NCBI RefSeq assembly: GCF_009557055.1
Contig: NZ_CP045649.1
Coordinates: 1,401,501-1,465,500, forward strand
DNA: 64,000 nt
DNA from: Nocardioides sp. dk884
GTDB taxonomy: Bacteria; Actinomycetota; Actinomycetes; Propionibacteriales; Nocardioidaceae
Direction: 5' to 3'
The position numbers were made by a program, and so were the translations under genes. Shown here one piece after another: positions 1 to 8,519 of the stretch; within the stretch, counting starts at the first letter, position 1; each line of letters opens with the position of its first letter. The notes beneath the pieces are model-generated. The model made no database searches. It was not told where the DNA came from and was given only the letters and a program-made list of their open reading frames with translations.

Positions 1-208
1 ATCAGGATCGAGAGCGGGCCCGGTCGGCCACGGGGCGCGGGGGAGCGCGGTCGGTCGGCGTGCGGGCTGGGCGTGGTGGTCTCCATGGGTCCTCCAGGTG
101 CCGTTTCGACGACGTCATTGTGACCTACGTCGCATTGCGGGACGGGTACCCCGCGCGGCCCCGCAGGTCGATTCGTCGCGCCGGGGCGGCGGATCGACGC
201 GCGCCCGT

Positions 209-214
209 TAGGAT
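209..214 (+). promoter_or_regulatory. -10-like hexamer upstream of ffh
   Basis: The hexamer TAGGAT lies 41 bases before the GTG of ffh and fits the actinobacterial TANNNT -10 form. No clear -35 is visible. The first 205 bases of the window show no convincing gene; one reading frame is open there only because the region is GC-rich. Confidence 0.45.
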
Positions 215-255
215 TTGCGCTGATCACCCACCCACAGGACCGAGGACCACCTTTC

Positions 256-1824
256 GTGTTCGCCACTCTTTCCGACCGCCTCGCCGACACCTTCAAGAAC
301 CTCCGGGGGAAGGGCCGGCTCTCCGAGGCCGACATCGACGCCACCGCGCGCGAGATCCGCATCGCGCTGCTGGAGGCCGACGTCGCCCTCCCGGTCGTCA
401 AGGAGTTCGTCGGCGCGGTCAAGGACCGGGCCCGCGGCGAGGAGGTCAGCCAGGCGCTGAACCCCGCCCAGCAGATCGTCAAGATCGTCAACGAGGAGCT
501 CGTCGAGATCCTCGGCGGCGAGACCCGGCGCCTGCGCTTCGCCAAGACCGGTCCGACCGTGATCATGCTCGCCGGCCTCCAGGGCGCCGGCAAGACGACG
601 CTGGCCGCCAAGCTTGCGCTGTGGCTCAAGGAGCAGGGCCGCACGCCGATGCTGGCTGCCTGTGACCTCCAGCGGCCCAACGCGGTCAACCAGCTGCAGG
701 TCAACGGCGAGCGCGTCGGCGTACCCGTGTTCGCGCCGCAGCCGGGCAACGGCGTCGGCGACCCGGTCGCGGTCGCCCGCGAGGCCCTCGACGAGGCCAA
801 GCGCAAGCTGCACGACGTCCTCATCATCGACACCGCCGGTCGACTCGGCGTCGACGCCGAGCTGATGCAGCAGGCCGCCGACATCCGCGACGCGGTCAAC
901 CCCGACGAGGTCCTCTTCGTCGTCGACGCGATGATCGGCCAGGACGCCGTCACCACGGCGCAGGCGTTCCTCGACGGGGTCGGCTACGACGGCGTCGTGC
1001 TCACCAAGCTCGACGGTGACGCCCGCGGTGGCGCGGCGCTCTCGATCCGCTCGCTCACCGGCAAGCCGGTCATGTTCGCCTCCAACGGCGAGAAGATGAC
1101 CGACTTCGACCTCTTCCACCCCGACCGCATGGCCTCGCGCATCCTCGACATGGGCGACGTCATGACCCTGATCGAGCAGGCCGAGAAGACCTTCGACGCC
1201 GAGCAGGCGATGAAGGCGGCCGAGAAGCTCTCGGGCAAGGGCGACTTCACCCTCGACGACTTCCTGCAGCAGATGCAGCAGGTCCGCAAGCTCGGCTCGA
1301 TGTCGAAGATCATGGGCATGCTGCCCGGGATGGGTCAGTTCCGCGACCAGCTCGAGAACTTCGACGAGCGCGAGATCGACCGCATCCAGGCCATCATCCA
1401 GTCGATGACCCCGGCCGAGCGGGCCAACCCCAAGATGATCGACGGCTCGCGCCGGGCCCGCATCGCGAAGGGCTCGGGGCGCCAGGTCTCCGACGTCAAC
1501 AATCTCGTCGACCGCTTCTTCGAGGCGCGCAAGATGATGATGCAGATGGCGCGCGGCGGGGGGATCCCGGGGATGCCCGGCATGCCGGGGATCCCGGGCA
1601 TGCCCGGTCCGGGCAAGAAGGCGAAGCAGGCCAAGCAGGCGAAGAAGGGCAAGAAGCGCGTCTCGGGCAACCCGGCCAAGGCGGCGCAGGAGAAGGCCGC
1701 CCAGGCCGAGCGTCCGGCCGCCGCGGCGAACCCCTTCGGCAAGCCCGACGGCGAGGACGTGGACTACGAGCAGGCGGCCGCCGCGCTGAACCTGCCGAAG
1801 GACTTCTCCAAGTTCCTCAAGTGA
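256..1824 (+). CDS. ffh: Signal recognition particle protein Ffh (SRP54)
   Basis: This is the SRP GTPase that binds signal sequences of nascent chains together with 4.5S RNA and docks on FtsY at the membrane. The 522-residue product has an N-terminal helical bundle, then a G domain with the P-loop GLQGAGKTT near residues 106-114 and DTAGR near residue 192. A methionine-rich M domain follows (about residues 305-440, rich in MQQM, MSKIMGMLPGM). The C-terminus is an unusual tail of GMPG/GIPG repeats followed by a lysine-rich segment. The GTG start at 256 gives the normal N-terminus MFATLSDRL. The next gene begins 8 bases after the stop, so the two are probably co-transcribed. Confidence 0.97.
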   Translation: MFATLSDRLADTFKNLRGKGRLSEADIDATAREIRIALLEADVALPVVKEFVGAVKDRARGEEVSQALNPAQQIVKIVNEELVEILGGETRRLRFAKTGPTVIMLAGLQGAGKTTLAAKLALWLKEQGRTPMLAACDLQRPNAVNQLQVNGERVGVPVFAPQPGNGVGDPVAVAREALDEAKRKLHDVLIIDTAGRLGVDAELMQQAADIRDAVNPDEVLFVVDAMIGQDAVTTAQAFLDGVGYDGVVLTKLDGDARGGAALSIRSLTGKPVMFASNGEKMTDFDLFHPDRMASRILDMGDVMTLIEQAEKTFDAEQAMKAAEKLSGKGDFTLDDFLQQMQQVRKLGSMSKIMGMLPGMGQFRDQLENFDEREIDRIQAIIQSMTPAERANPKMIDGSRRARIAKGSGRQVSDVNNLVDRFFEARKMMMQMARGGGIPGMPGMPGIPGMPGPGKKAKQAKQAKKGKKRVSGNPAKAAQEKAAQAERPAAAANPFGKPDGEDVDYEQAAAALNLPKDFSKFLK

Positions 1825-1831
1825 GCCGGTG

Positions 1832-2197
1832 ATGAGCACCGTCCTCGTCGTCGACGGCGCCAACGTGGTCGGGGCCAACCCCGACGGCTGGTGGAAGGAC
1901 CGCGCCGGCGCCGCGCGGCGCCTGCACGAGCGGCTGCTGGTCGGCGACACGGCGTACGACGAGGTCGTGCTGGTGCTCGAGGGGCAGGCCAAGGGCGGGG
2001 TCCGCGTCGGTCGCGACGCCCACGTGCGCACCGTGCACGCCCCGCGCGACGGCGACGCCACGATCCTGGCCGAGGCCCGCGCCGCGGCCGAACGCGGGCA
2101 CCGGGTCACGGTGGTCACCGCCGACCGCGCCCTCGGCGCCAGTGCCTCCGCCGTCGCCCAGGTCCTCAGCCCCTCCTGGCTGCTCTCCCACATCTGA
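1832..2197 (+). CDS. NYN/PIN-like domain protein (YacP-type putative nuclease)
   Basis: This small protein of about 121 residues resembles the NYN (PIN-like) metal-dependent RNase fold. The first strand ends in VVDGANVVG, the usual first acidic site, and an acidic VTADRALG motif lies near the C-terminus. ATG at 1832 is preferred over GTG at 1829, which lies directly before it. It sits immediately behind ffh and is probably translated from the same message. RNA processing is an inference from the fold; no substrate can be named. Confidence 0.7.
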   Translation: MSTVLVVDGANVVGANPDGWWKDRAGAARRLHERLLVGDTAYDEVVLVLEGQAKGGVRVGRDAHVRTVHAPRDGDATILAEARAAAERGHRVTVVTADRALGASASAVAQVLSPSWLLSHI

Positions 2198-2233
2198 CGC
2201 CGACGGGGCGCGCCATCGGCGCCGACTCGGCGA

Positions 2234-3403
2234 TCAGGGGTGGGAGGTGGAGAGGCGGGCGTTGGCCAGCGCCACGGCGCCGAGCGCCTCGGCGCGGTCG
2301 CCCAGCTCACCGGCCACGACGCGTACGGCGCTGGCGGCCCCGGGCTGGGCGAAGCGGTCGATGGCCTCGCGGGCGCCGGCGACCGTGGACGCGGTCGCTC
2401 CCAGCACCCCGCCGAGCACGACCACACCGGGGTTGAGCACGTTGCACAGGTCGGCCACCACCCGGCCCACGGCCCGCCCCGCGTCGCCCAGCACGCGCGC
2501 GACCCCGGGGTCGCCGTACAGGTCGAGCTCGCGCACCCGCGCTGCGCTCAGCGGTTCGTCGTACGCCGGCTGGAGCTGCTCCACCAGGCGGGATGCGGAG
2601 ACCCGGGTCTCCAGGCAGCCGCGGTTGCCGCAGCGGCACAGCGCGCCGTCCTCGGCGACCTGCACGTGGCCGATCTCGCCGGCGATGCCGCTGGCACCGC
2701 GCTGCAGGCGCCCGCCGAGCACCACGCCCGCGCCGAGCCCGCTGGAGATCGTGACGTAGACGAGGTCGGCCGCGCCGCGCCCGGCCCCGTGGTGGAGCTC
2801 GGCCAGGGCGCCGAGGTTGGCGTCGTTGTCGGCGCGCACCGGGACCGCGAGCCGTTCGCGCAGCTCGGCCGCGGGCGCCAGGCCGCGCCACCCGCGCAGG
2901 ATCCCCGAGTGGATCCGGCCGGTGCTCGCATCGACCGGAGCCGGCACGCACAGCCCGGCGGCCAGGAGCGGCCCGGCGTCGCGCTCCTGCCCGGCGAGCC
3001 TGCGGGTCATCGCCGCGGCCAGGTCGAGCGATCGGGCGCCGTTGGGGTCGACGTCCACCTCGGTGTGGGTCTCCGCGAGGAGCGCCCCCGACCGGTCGGC
3101 GAGCAGCACCCGCACATGGCGGTGGCCGATGTCGACGCCCGCGACGGTGCCCGGCGGGGTGCCGATCTCCAGCAGCACCGGCGGGCGCCCGCTGCCGCCC
3201 TTGTGCGGCACCCCGCGGGCGCTGCGCTCCACGACCTCGCCGCTGCCCAGCAGCTCGGTCACGACGACCGAGACCGTGGAGCGGGCCAGGCCGGTGCGCC
3301 GGCCGATGTCGGCGCGGCTCAGCGGCCCCTCGGCGGCGAGGAGCGCGACGACGGCGCGCCGGGTGGCCGCCCGCAGGCGGTCCCCGGGAGCGGGACGAGC
3401 CAC
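2234..3403 (-). CDS. ROK-family transcriptional regulator (HTH plus sugar-kinase-like domain)
   Basis: The 389-residue protein has a winged helix-turn-helix at residues 1-75 (LSRADIGRRTGLARSTVSVVVTELL) followed by a ROK domain. The ROK signature includes GEIGHVQV and the zinc cluster CRCGNRGCLE, plus DNDAN at the usual catalytic Asp site. The phosphate loop reads GVDIGHRHV rather than the DIGGTK form of active kinases, so a sensing role is likely. The gene is divergent from the secreted GH3 glycosidase at 3570 and probably controls it in response to a sugar. Start is GTG at 3403; a -10-like TAGGCT on the minus strand (3411-3416) lies 7 bases upstream, suggesting a leaderless message. Confidence 0.88.
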   Translation of the reverse strand: MARPAPGDRLRAATRRAVVALLAAEGPLSRADIGRRTGLARSTVSVVVTELLGSGEVVERSARGVPHKGGSGRPPVLLEIGTPPGTVAGVDIGHRHVRVLLADRSGALLAETHTEVDVDPNGARSLDLAAAMTRRLAGQERDAGPLLAAGLCVPAPVDASTGRIHSGILRGWRGLAPAAELRERLAVPVRADNDANLGALAELHHGAGRGAADLVYVTISSGLGAGVVLGGRLQRGASGIAGEIGHVQVAEDGALCRCGNRGCLETRVSASRLVEQLQPAYDEPLSAARVRELDLYGDPGVARVLGDAGRAVGRVVADLCNVLNPGVVVLGGVLGATASTVAGAREAIDRFAQPGAASAVRVVAGELGDRAEALGAVALANARLSTSHP

Positions 3404-3569
3404 GTCCGGCAGCCTAGGTCTATTCGTGCGGGGCGTGAACTAACAAGTCGGGTGAGACGCCGAGTTCTGCATTGACCCGGGCCGAATCGCCGCTCGAAGG
3501 TGAGGCACGTGCCAGGGCGCGTCGGCGGGCGCACGCCCCGCCGTTCTTGATCGGGCAAGGAGGCCCCTC
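3404..3569. promoter_or_regulatory. Divergent control region between ROK regulator and GH3 gene
   Basis: This 166-base region separates the two divergent genes. On the minus strand TTCACG, 17 bases and TAGGCT form a plausible promoter for the regulator. An AT-richer tract around 3437-3450 (CTAACAAGT in a GC-rich setting) overlaps that promoter and is a candidate ROK operator. On the plus strand a strong ribosome site AAGGAGG (3557-3563) precedes the ATG at 3570. Confidence 0.4.
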
Positions 3570-5705
3570 ATGACGCTGCACACCACACCGGTCCCACCCC
3601 CGCGCACCCGAGCGCCACGACGGCGCACCGCCCCGCTGGCCGCGGCGGCGCTGTCGCTGGCCCTGGTGGCCACCGGCGCTCTCGGCGCGTCCACTGCCTC
3701 GTCCGCGGAGACCGCCGGCGCCGGCAGTACGACGGGCGCGGCGGGGGCGCCGGGCAAGGGCCGCCCGGCGTACCGCAACCCGTCGCTGCCGACCCACCAG
3801 CGGGTCGCGGACCTGCTGTCCCGGATGACCATCGAGGAGAAGGTCGGCCAGATGACCCAGGCCGAGCGCGCCGACGTGGCCGCCGACCCGAGCCTGGTCA
3901 CCACCTACGGCCTGGGCAGCGTGCTGTCCGGCGGCGGCTCGGTCCCGGCCGACAACACCCCGGCCGGCTGGGCCGACATGGTCGATGAGTTCCAGCGGGC
4001 CGCGCTGGACACCCGGCTCGGCATCCCGCTGTTGTACGGCGTGGACGCGGTCCACGGCCACGGCAACCTGCGGGGTGCGACGGTCTTCCCGCACAACATC
4101 GGGCTCGGCGCCACCCGCGACCCCCGCCTGGTGGAGCGCATCAACCAGGTGACCGCGGAGGAGACCCGCGCCAGCGGGCCGCAGTGGAACTTCGCGCCCT
4201 GCCTCTGCGTCGCGCGCGACGACCGCTGGGGACGCACCTACGAGTCGTTCGGGGAGAACCCGCGCCTCGCCGCGGTGCTCGGCGGCGCCGCGATCGACGG
4301 CCTCCAGGGCCGGCGCCACCGCGACCTGCGGCGCCCGGACCGGGTGCTCGCCACCGCCAAGCACTTCGCCGGCGACGGGCTGACCACCTTCGGCACCGGT
4401 GAGGGCGACTACACCATCGACCAGGGCATCACCGAGGTCTCCCGCGCGGAGTTCGCACGCCTCGCGCTCTCGCCCTACGTCCCGGCCGTGCGCCGCCACG
4501 ACGTCGGCTCGGTGATGCCGTCGTTCTCCAGCGTCGACTGGACCGACGACGGCCTCGGCGACCCGCTGAAGATGCACGCCCACGAGGAGCTGATCACCGG
4601 CGTGCTCAAGGGTGACCTCGGCTTCGACGGCTTCGTGATCTCCGACTGGCGCGGCATCCACCAGATCCCGGGCGACTACCCGACCCAGGTCGCGACCTCG
4701 GTCAACGCCGGTGTCGACATGTTCATGGAGCCCGCCAGCGGCACCGAGACGGCGTGGCGCGACTTCATCCCGACGCTGGTCTCGCTGGTCGAGGACGGCA
4801 CCGTCTCGACCGAGCGGATCGACGACGCGGTCGGGCGCATCCTCACCGCCAAGTTCGACCTCGGCCTGTTCGAGCGTCCCTTCACCGACCGGCGCAACCT
4901 CGAGGAGATCGGCAGCCCTCAGCACCGCGCCCTGGCCCGCGAGGCCGTGGCGAAGTCGCAGGTGCTGCTGCGCAACCGCCGGCACACCCTCCCGCTGCCC
5001 TCCGCCTCGCGCGCACCGGTGTACGTCGCCGGCAGCAACGCCGACAACATCGGCAACCAGGCCGGGGGCTGGACCCTCACCTGGCAGGGCGGGTCGACCA
5101 ACGTCATCCCCGGGGAGACGATCCTCGACGGGATCCGCGACGCGGCCCGCGGGTCGGTGACCTTCAGCGAGACCGCGTCCACGCCGGTCCCGCGCGGCGC
5201 CCACGGCGTCGTGGTCGTGGGCGAGACGCCGTACGCCGAGGGCTTCGGCGACGTCGGCGGTCCGCAGTGGGGCTTCGACCCCGGTGACAACGGGGTGCTG
5301 CGCCCGCAGCAGACCATGCAGCTCAACGCCGCCGACCAGGCGGCGGTCGAGACGGTGTGCGCCCAGGCCCGCACCTGCACGGTCGTGGTCGTCTCCGGGC
5401 GCCCGATGATCATCGAGCCGGCGCTGCTGGCCGAGATCGACGCCCTGGTCGCCTCGTGGCTGCCCGGCAGCGAGGGCGCCGGGGTGGCGGACGTGCTGTT
5501 CGGTCGCCGCCCGTTCACCGGACGGCTCTCGGTCAGCTGGCCGCGGTCGCTGGAGCAGGAGCCGATCAACGTCGGTGACGGCCAGGACCCGCTCTACGGC
5601 TACGGCTGGGGGCTCCGCACCCGCGGCCACGGCCACGGCCACGGGGGCCACGGTCACGGGGGACACGGCCACGGCGGACACGGTCCTGGGGGCGGACACC
5701 GCTGA
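3570..5705 (+). CDS. Secreted glycoside hydrolase family 3 beta-glucosidase-like enzyme
   Basis: The 711-residue protein begins with a basic, Pro-rich N-terminus and a hydrophobic signal segment (about residues 22-46), so it should be exported. The GH3 N-terminal barrel follows, with GVDAVHGHGN, KHFAGDG and GFDGFVISDW. The Asp of SDW is the expected catalytic nucleophile. A GH3 C-terminal domain extends from about residue 470. The last 26 residues are almost only Gly and His (repeated GHGHGGH), which is not part of the family and looks metal-binding. The RBS AAGGAGG sits 6 bases before the ATG. Substrate is probably a beta-glucoside or cello-oligosaccharide, unproven. Confidence 0.9.
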   Translation: MTLHTTPVPPPRTRAPRRRTAPLAAAALSLALVATGALGASTASSAETAGAGSTTGAAGAPGKGRPAYRNPSLPTHQRVADLLSRMTIEEKVGQMTQAERADVAADPSLVTTYGLGSVLSGGGSVPADNTPAGWADMVDEFQRAALDTRLGIPLLYGVDAVHGHGNLRGATVFPHNIGLGATRDPRLVERINQVTAEETRASGPQWNFAPCLCVARDDRWGRTYESFGENPRLAAVLGGAAIDGLQGRRHRDLRRPDRVLATAKHFAGDGLTTFGTGEGDYTIDQGITEVSRAEFARLALSPYVPAVRRHDVGSVMPSFSSVDWTDDGLGDPLKMHAHEELITGVLKGDLGFDGFVISDWRGIHQIPGDYPTQVATSVNAGVDMFMEPASGTETAWRDFIPTLVSLVEDGTVSTERIDDAVGRILTAKFDLGLFERPFTDRRNLEEIGSPQHRALAREAVAKSQVLLRNRRHTLPLPSASRAPVYVAGSNADNIGNQAGGWTLTWQGGSTNVIPGETILDGIRDAARGSVTFSETASTPVPRGAHGVVVVGETPYAEGFGDVGGPQWGFDPGDNGVLRPQQTMQLNAADQAAVETVCAQARTCTVVVVSGRPMIIEPALLAEIDALVASWLPGSEGAGVADVLFGRRPFTGRLSVSWPRSLEQEPINVGDGQDPLYGYGWGLRTRGHGHGHGGHGHGGHGHGGHGPGGGHR

Positions 5706-5726
5706 GCACACCCCTCATGGCCCCTC

Positions 5727-5760
5727 ATGGCCCCGGACGCGCGATAGCGTCCGGGGCCAT
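5727..5760 (+). terminator. Perfect inverted repeat after the GH3 gene, spanning the next promoter and start codon
   Basis: A perfect 14-bp stem (5727-5740 with 5747-5760) closes a 6-base loop. It can act as a terminator for the GH3 gene, although no T-run follows. The next gene's -10-like TAGCGT (5745-5750) runs from the loop into the right arm, and that arm ends on the first two bases of its ATG. Confidence 0.6.
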
Positions 5761-6838
5761 GACGGCACTCAGGTTCAGCGGACCGGTCCTGCCCGACGGC
5801 GACACGCGCGACGTCTACGTCGTGGACGGGCGGATCACCTTCGAGCGCCAACCCGGGGCCGAGACCGCCGCCCGCGGCTGGATCGTCCCCGGCCTCGTCG
5901 ACGCCCACAACCACCTCGGCCTCGAGGACACCGGCGCGGTCAGCGACGAGGAGACCGAGCGCCAGGCGCTCGCCGACCGTGCGGTGGGCGCGCTGCTGCT
6001 GCGCGACTGCGGCTCGCCGGCCGACACCCGCTGGGTGCACGAGCGCGAGGACCTGCCGCGCCTGGTGCGTGCCGGGCGCCACATCGCCCGCACCCGCCGC
6101 TACCTGCGCGACTACGGCCACGAGGTCGAGCCCGCGGACCTCGTCGCCTGCACCGTCCGCGAGGCGCAGGCAGGCGACGGGTGGGTCAAGCTGGTCGGCG
6201 ACTGGATCGACCGCGAGGCGGGCGACCTCACCCCGTCGTTCCCCGCGGAGTCCTTCGCCGCGGCGATCTCGGCCGCCCACGAGCACGGCGCCAAGGTCAC
6301 CGCCCACTGCTTCGGGCGCGACGTGCTCCCCGCGCTGCTCGATGCCGGCATCGACTGCATCGAGCACGGCACCGGGCTCTCCCTCGAGCACGTGGAGCAG
6401 ATGGCTGCGCGGGGCGTGGCGCTGGTCCCGACGGTCATGCAGACCGCGAAGTTCCCGGCCTTCGCGCGCGACGGGCGCGCCAAGTTCCCGGCGTACGCCA
6501 CGACGATGGAGGATCTCTACGCCCGCCGCCGCGAGGTGCTGATGAGCGCCCACGAGGCCGGCGTCGCGATGTACGTCGGCAGCGACGGCGGCGGCCCGGC
6601 GCGCCACGGGCACCTGCCCGGCGAGGTGCTGGCGATGGTCGAGATGGGCCTGCCCGCCGACTACGTGCTGGGCGCGGCCTCGTGGCGCGCCCGGGAGTGG
6701 CTGGGCTGGAACAGCGGCCTCGAGGAGGGCGCACCCGCCGACTTCGTCGTGTACGACGCGGACCCGCTGGCCGACCTGTCGGTGCTCTACCGCCCCGCGT
6801 GCGTGGTGCTGCGGGGCCGAGTGGTGGAGACCGCCTGA
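5759..6838 (+). CDS. Amidohydrolase family protein (imidazolonepropionase-like)
   Basis: The 359-residue product is a metal-dependent amidohydrolase. It has the HxH metal motif in DAHNHLGLED, a Lys in WVKLVGDW, metal histidines in AHCFG and IEHGTG, and the catalytic Asp in GSDGGG. Start is ATG at 5759, not the upstream in-frame ATG at 5717, because 5759 follows a -10-like TAGCGT by 8 bases and gives a normal beta-sandwich N-terminus. Substrate cannot be read from sequence; cyclic amides or Xaa-Pro dipeptides are typical for this group. It stands alone between the GH3 gene and rpsP. Confidence 0.82.
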   Translation: MTALRFSGPVLPDGDTRDVYVVDGRITFERQPGAETAARGWIVPGLVDAHNHLGLEDTGAVSDEETERQALADRAVGALLLRDCGSPADTRWVHEREDLPRLVRAGRHIARTRRYLRDYGHEVEPADLVACTVREAQAGDGWVKLVGDWIDREAGDLTPSFPAESFAAAISAAHEHGAKVTAHCFGRDVLPALLDAGIDCIEHGTGLSLEHVEQMAARGVALVPTVMQTAKFPAFARDGRAKFPAYATTMEDLYARRREVLMSAHEAGVAMYVGSDGGGPARHGHLPGEVLAMVEMGLPADYVLGAASWRAREWLGWNSGLEEGAPADFVVYDADPLADLSVLYRPACVVLRGRVVETA

Positions 6839-7025
6839 CCCGGGCACATCCCGCGCACGGCCGGATTTCGGTGGTGCGGAGGTGTCTGGCATCATGTTCT
6901 GTTGAGTCCTGTGCGCCCGGGACCCTCTCACCCCGGGCGATGCAGTGCCATCGGCGGCCAAGGCCCGGTCCCCACCTGGAGACGAGGCCGTCACCCATTC
7001 ACGATTCCAAGGAGACACCACAAAC
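6839..7025 (+). promoter_or_regulatory. rpsP leader region
   Basis: This 187-base untranslated region precedes rpsP. It holds an 8-bp perfect hairpin (6914-6921 with 6932-6939) and the ribosome site AAGGAG at 7009-7014. No recognised riboswitch is visible. Confidence 0.45.
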
Positions 7026-7559
7026 GTGGCCGTCAAGATCCGTCTGAAGCGCCTCGGCAAGATCCGGGTTCCGCAGTACCGCATCGTCGTCGTCGACTCG
7101 CGCAAGAAGCGCGACGGTCGTGTGATCGAGGAGATCGGCAAGTACCACCCCAAGGAGGAGCCGTCGTTCATCGACGTCACCTCGGAGCGGGCGCAGTACT
7201 GGCTGGGCGTCGGCGCGCAGCCGACCGAGGCCGTCGAGGCCATCCTCAAGATCACCGGCGACTGGCAGAAGCACAAGGGCCTGCCGGGCACCGAGGGCAC
7301 CCTGCGCGTGGCCGAGCCCAAGCGCGACAAGCTCGAGGTCTTCAACGAGGCCCTCAAGGAGGCGCACGGCGCCGCGGCGGCCGAGGCCGTCACCAAGAAG
7401 GCCAAGAAGGACGAGTCCAAGAAGGACGAGTCCAAGAAGGACGAGCCCAAGGCTGAGGCGAAGACCGAGGACGCTCCGGCTGCCGACGTCAAGGCCGGTC
7501 AGAGCCCTGAGGACGCCACCGTCGAGGCGGAGACCGCCGAGACCAAGGGCGAGGCCTGA
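7026..7559 (+). CDS. rpsP: 30S ribosomal protein S16
   Basis: S16 is a primary binder of 16S rRNA in the small subunit. The first 80 or so residues ([20 protein letters not shown] onward) are the canonical protein. The product is 177 residues, about twice the usual 82-90. The extra C-terminus is Lys/Glu/Ala-rich and includes a tandem KKDES-type repeat near residues 128-142. The GTG start at 7026 follows AAGGAG with good spacing; the upstream in-frame ATG at 6945 lacks such support. khpA follows after 5 bases, the usual pair. Confidence 0.97.
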   Translation: MAVKIRLKRLGKIRVPQYRIVVVDSRKKRDGRVIEEIGKYHPKEEPSFIDVTSERAQYWLGVGAQPTEAVEAILKITGDWQKHKGLPGTEGTLRVAEPKRDKLEVFNEALKEAHGAAAAEAVTKKAKKDESKKDESKKDEPKAEAKTEDAPAADVKAGQSPEDATVEAETAETKGEA

Positions 7560-7564
7560 GCGCC

Positions 7565-7807
7565 ATGCTCGCCGACGCTCTCGAGCACCTCGTGCGCGGG
7601 GTCGTCGAGCACCCCGATGACGTCTCCGTCCGTGACAAGGAACTGCGTCGCGGATCGATCCTCGAGGTCCGGGTCCACCCCGACGACCTCGGCAAGGTGA
7701 TCGGCCGAGGCGGGCGCACCGCCTCGGCGTTCCGGACCGTCATCTCGGCGCTCGCCGGCAAGGGTGGCGCCCGGATCGACTTCGTCGACGTCGACCGCCG
7801 CCGCTGA
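7565..7807 (+). CDS. khpA: KH-domain RNA-binding protein KhpA
   Basis: This 80-residue protein is one KH domain with the GxxG loop in KVIGRGGRTA. KhpA proteins bind RNA and partner with KhpB in control of cell growth and translation. It lies between rpsP and rimM, the standard position, and starts 5 bases after the rpsP stop. Length and motif match the family closely. Confidence 0.93.
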   Translation: MLADALEHLVRGVVEHPDDVSVRDKELRRGSILEVRVHPDDLGKVIGRGGRTASAFRTVISALAGKGGARIDFVDVDRRR

Positions 7808-7830
7808 GCGGAGGCCGACGGAGCACCGAC

Positions 7831-7862
7831 ACGGGTGCCGCGCCGCGAGGCGCGGCACCCGT
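7831..7862 (+). terminator. Strong hairpin between khpA and rimM
   Basis: A perfect 14-bp stem (7831-7844 with 7849-7862) has a 4-base GCGA loop. It is a GC-rich, I-shaped actinobacterial terminator without a true U-run. It should separate rpsP-khpA from rimM-trmD or at least reduce readthrough. Confidence 0.8.
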
Positions 7863-7922
7863 GCTGCATTTCTGGCCGACACCCGGCCACCCCCTGTGAC
7901 GACGTCTGGAAGAAGGAACGCG

Positions 7923-8513
7923 TTGGAGACCATCGAGGTCGTGGTTGGCCGCATCGGCAAGCCGCACGGCATCCGCGGTGAGGTCACCGTCGATGTCCGC
8001 ACCGACGAGCCGGAGCGCCGCTTCGCACCCGGCACCGTGCTGCGCGCGACGCCCCCGCGGGGCTCGGAGTCGCGCCTGCGTGAGCTGCGGGTCGAGCGGT
8101 TCCGCTGGCACCAGCAGGTGCTGCTGGTGACCTTCGCCGAGCTCGGCGACCGCAATGGGGCCGAGGCGGCCCGGGGCAGCGTGCTGCACGCCGACATCCC
8201 GGTCGACGCCACCCCCGAGGACCCCGACGAGTTCTACGACCACCAGCTGGTCGGGCTCGCGGTCTCCGACCTCGACGGCACCCACCTCGGCGAGGTGACC
8301 GGGCTGACCCACGGCGCCCAGGACCTGCTGATGGTCCGCACCCCCGACGGCCGCGACACCCTGGTGCCGTTCGTCAAGGCCCTGGTGCCCGAGGTCGACC
8401 TGGCCGCCCGCCGGGTCGTCGTCGCGGACCGCCCGGGCCTGGTGACGCCTCTGCCCGACGACGAGCCGTCGGACGAGGCCGGCCAGCACAGCAACCGCGA
8501 CGGGCGGGGCTGA
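7923..8513 (+). CDS. rimM: Ribosome maturation factor RimM
   Basis: RimM binds S19 and helps mature the 30S head. The 196-residue product has the N-terminal RimM domain (EVVVGRIGKPHGIRGEVTV) and a C-terminal PRC-barrel (about residues 98-170). The start is taken as TTG at 7923, because AGAAGGA lies about 5 bases upstream. The longer in-frame ATG at 7764 would run back through the khpA terminator and the khpA gene. trmD follows after 6 bases. Confidence 0.93.
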   Translation: METIEVVVGRIGKPHGIRGEVTVDVRTDEPERRFAPGTVLRATPPRGSESRLRELRVERFRWHQQVLLVTFAELGDRNGAEAARGSVLHADIPVDATPEDPDEFYDHQLVGLAVSDLDGTHLGEVTGLTHGAQDLLMVRTPDGRDTLVPFVKALVPEVDLAARRVVVADRPGLVTPLPDDEPSDEAGQHSNRDGRG

Positions 8514-8519
8514 GCCGCC

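Noticed and set aside
208..2427. Long minus-strand frame opposite ffh
   Set aside because: It is open only because high-GC codon usage leaves few stops; it has no domain and repeats of low-complexity residues.
3420..5711. 763-codon minus-strand frame opposite the GH3 gene
   Set aside because: It mirrors a clear GH3 protein; its composition is Val/Ala/Asp/Arg-rich with no recognisable domain.
6945..7025. Longer start for rpsP
   Set aside because: S16 normally starts at VKIRLKR; the ribosome site AAGGAG favours GTG at 7026.
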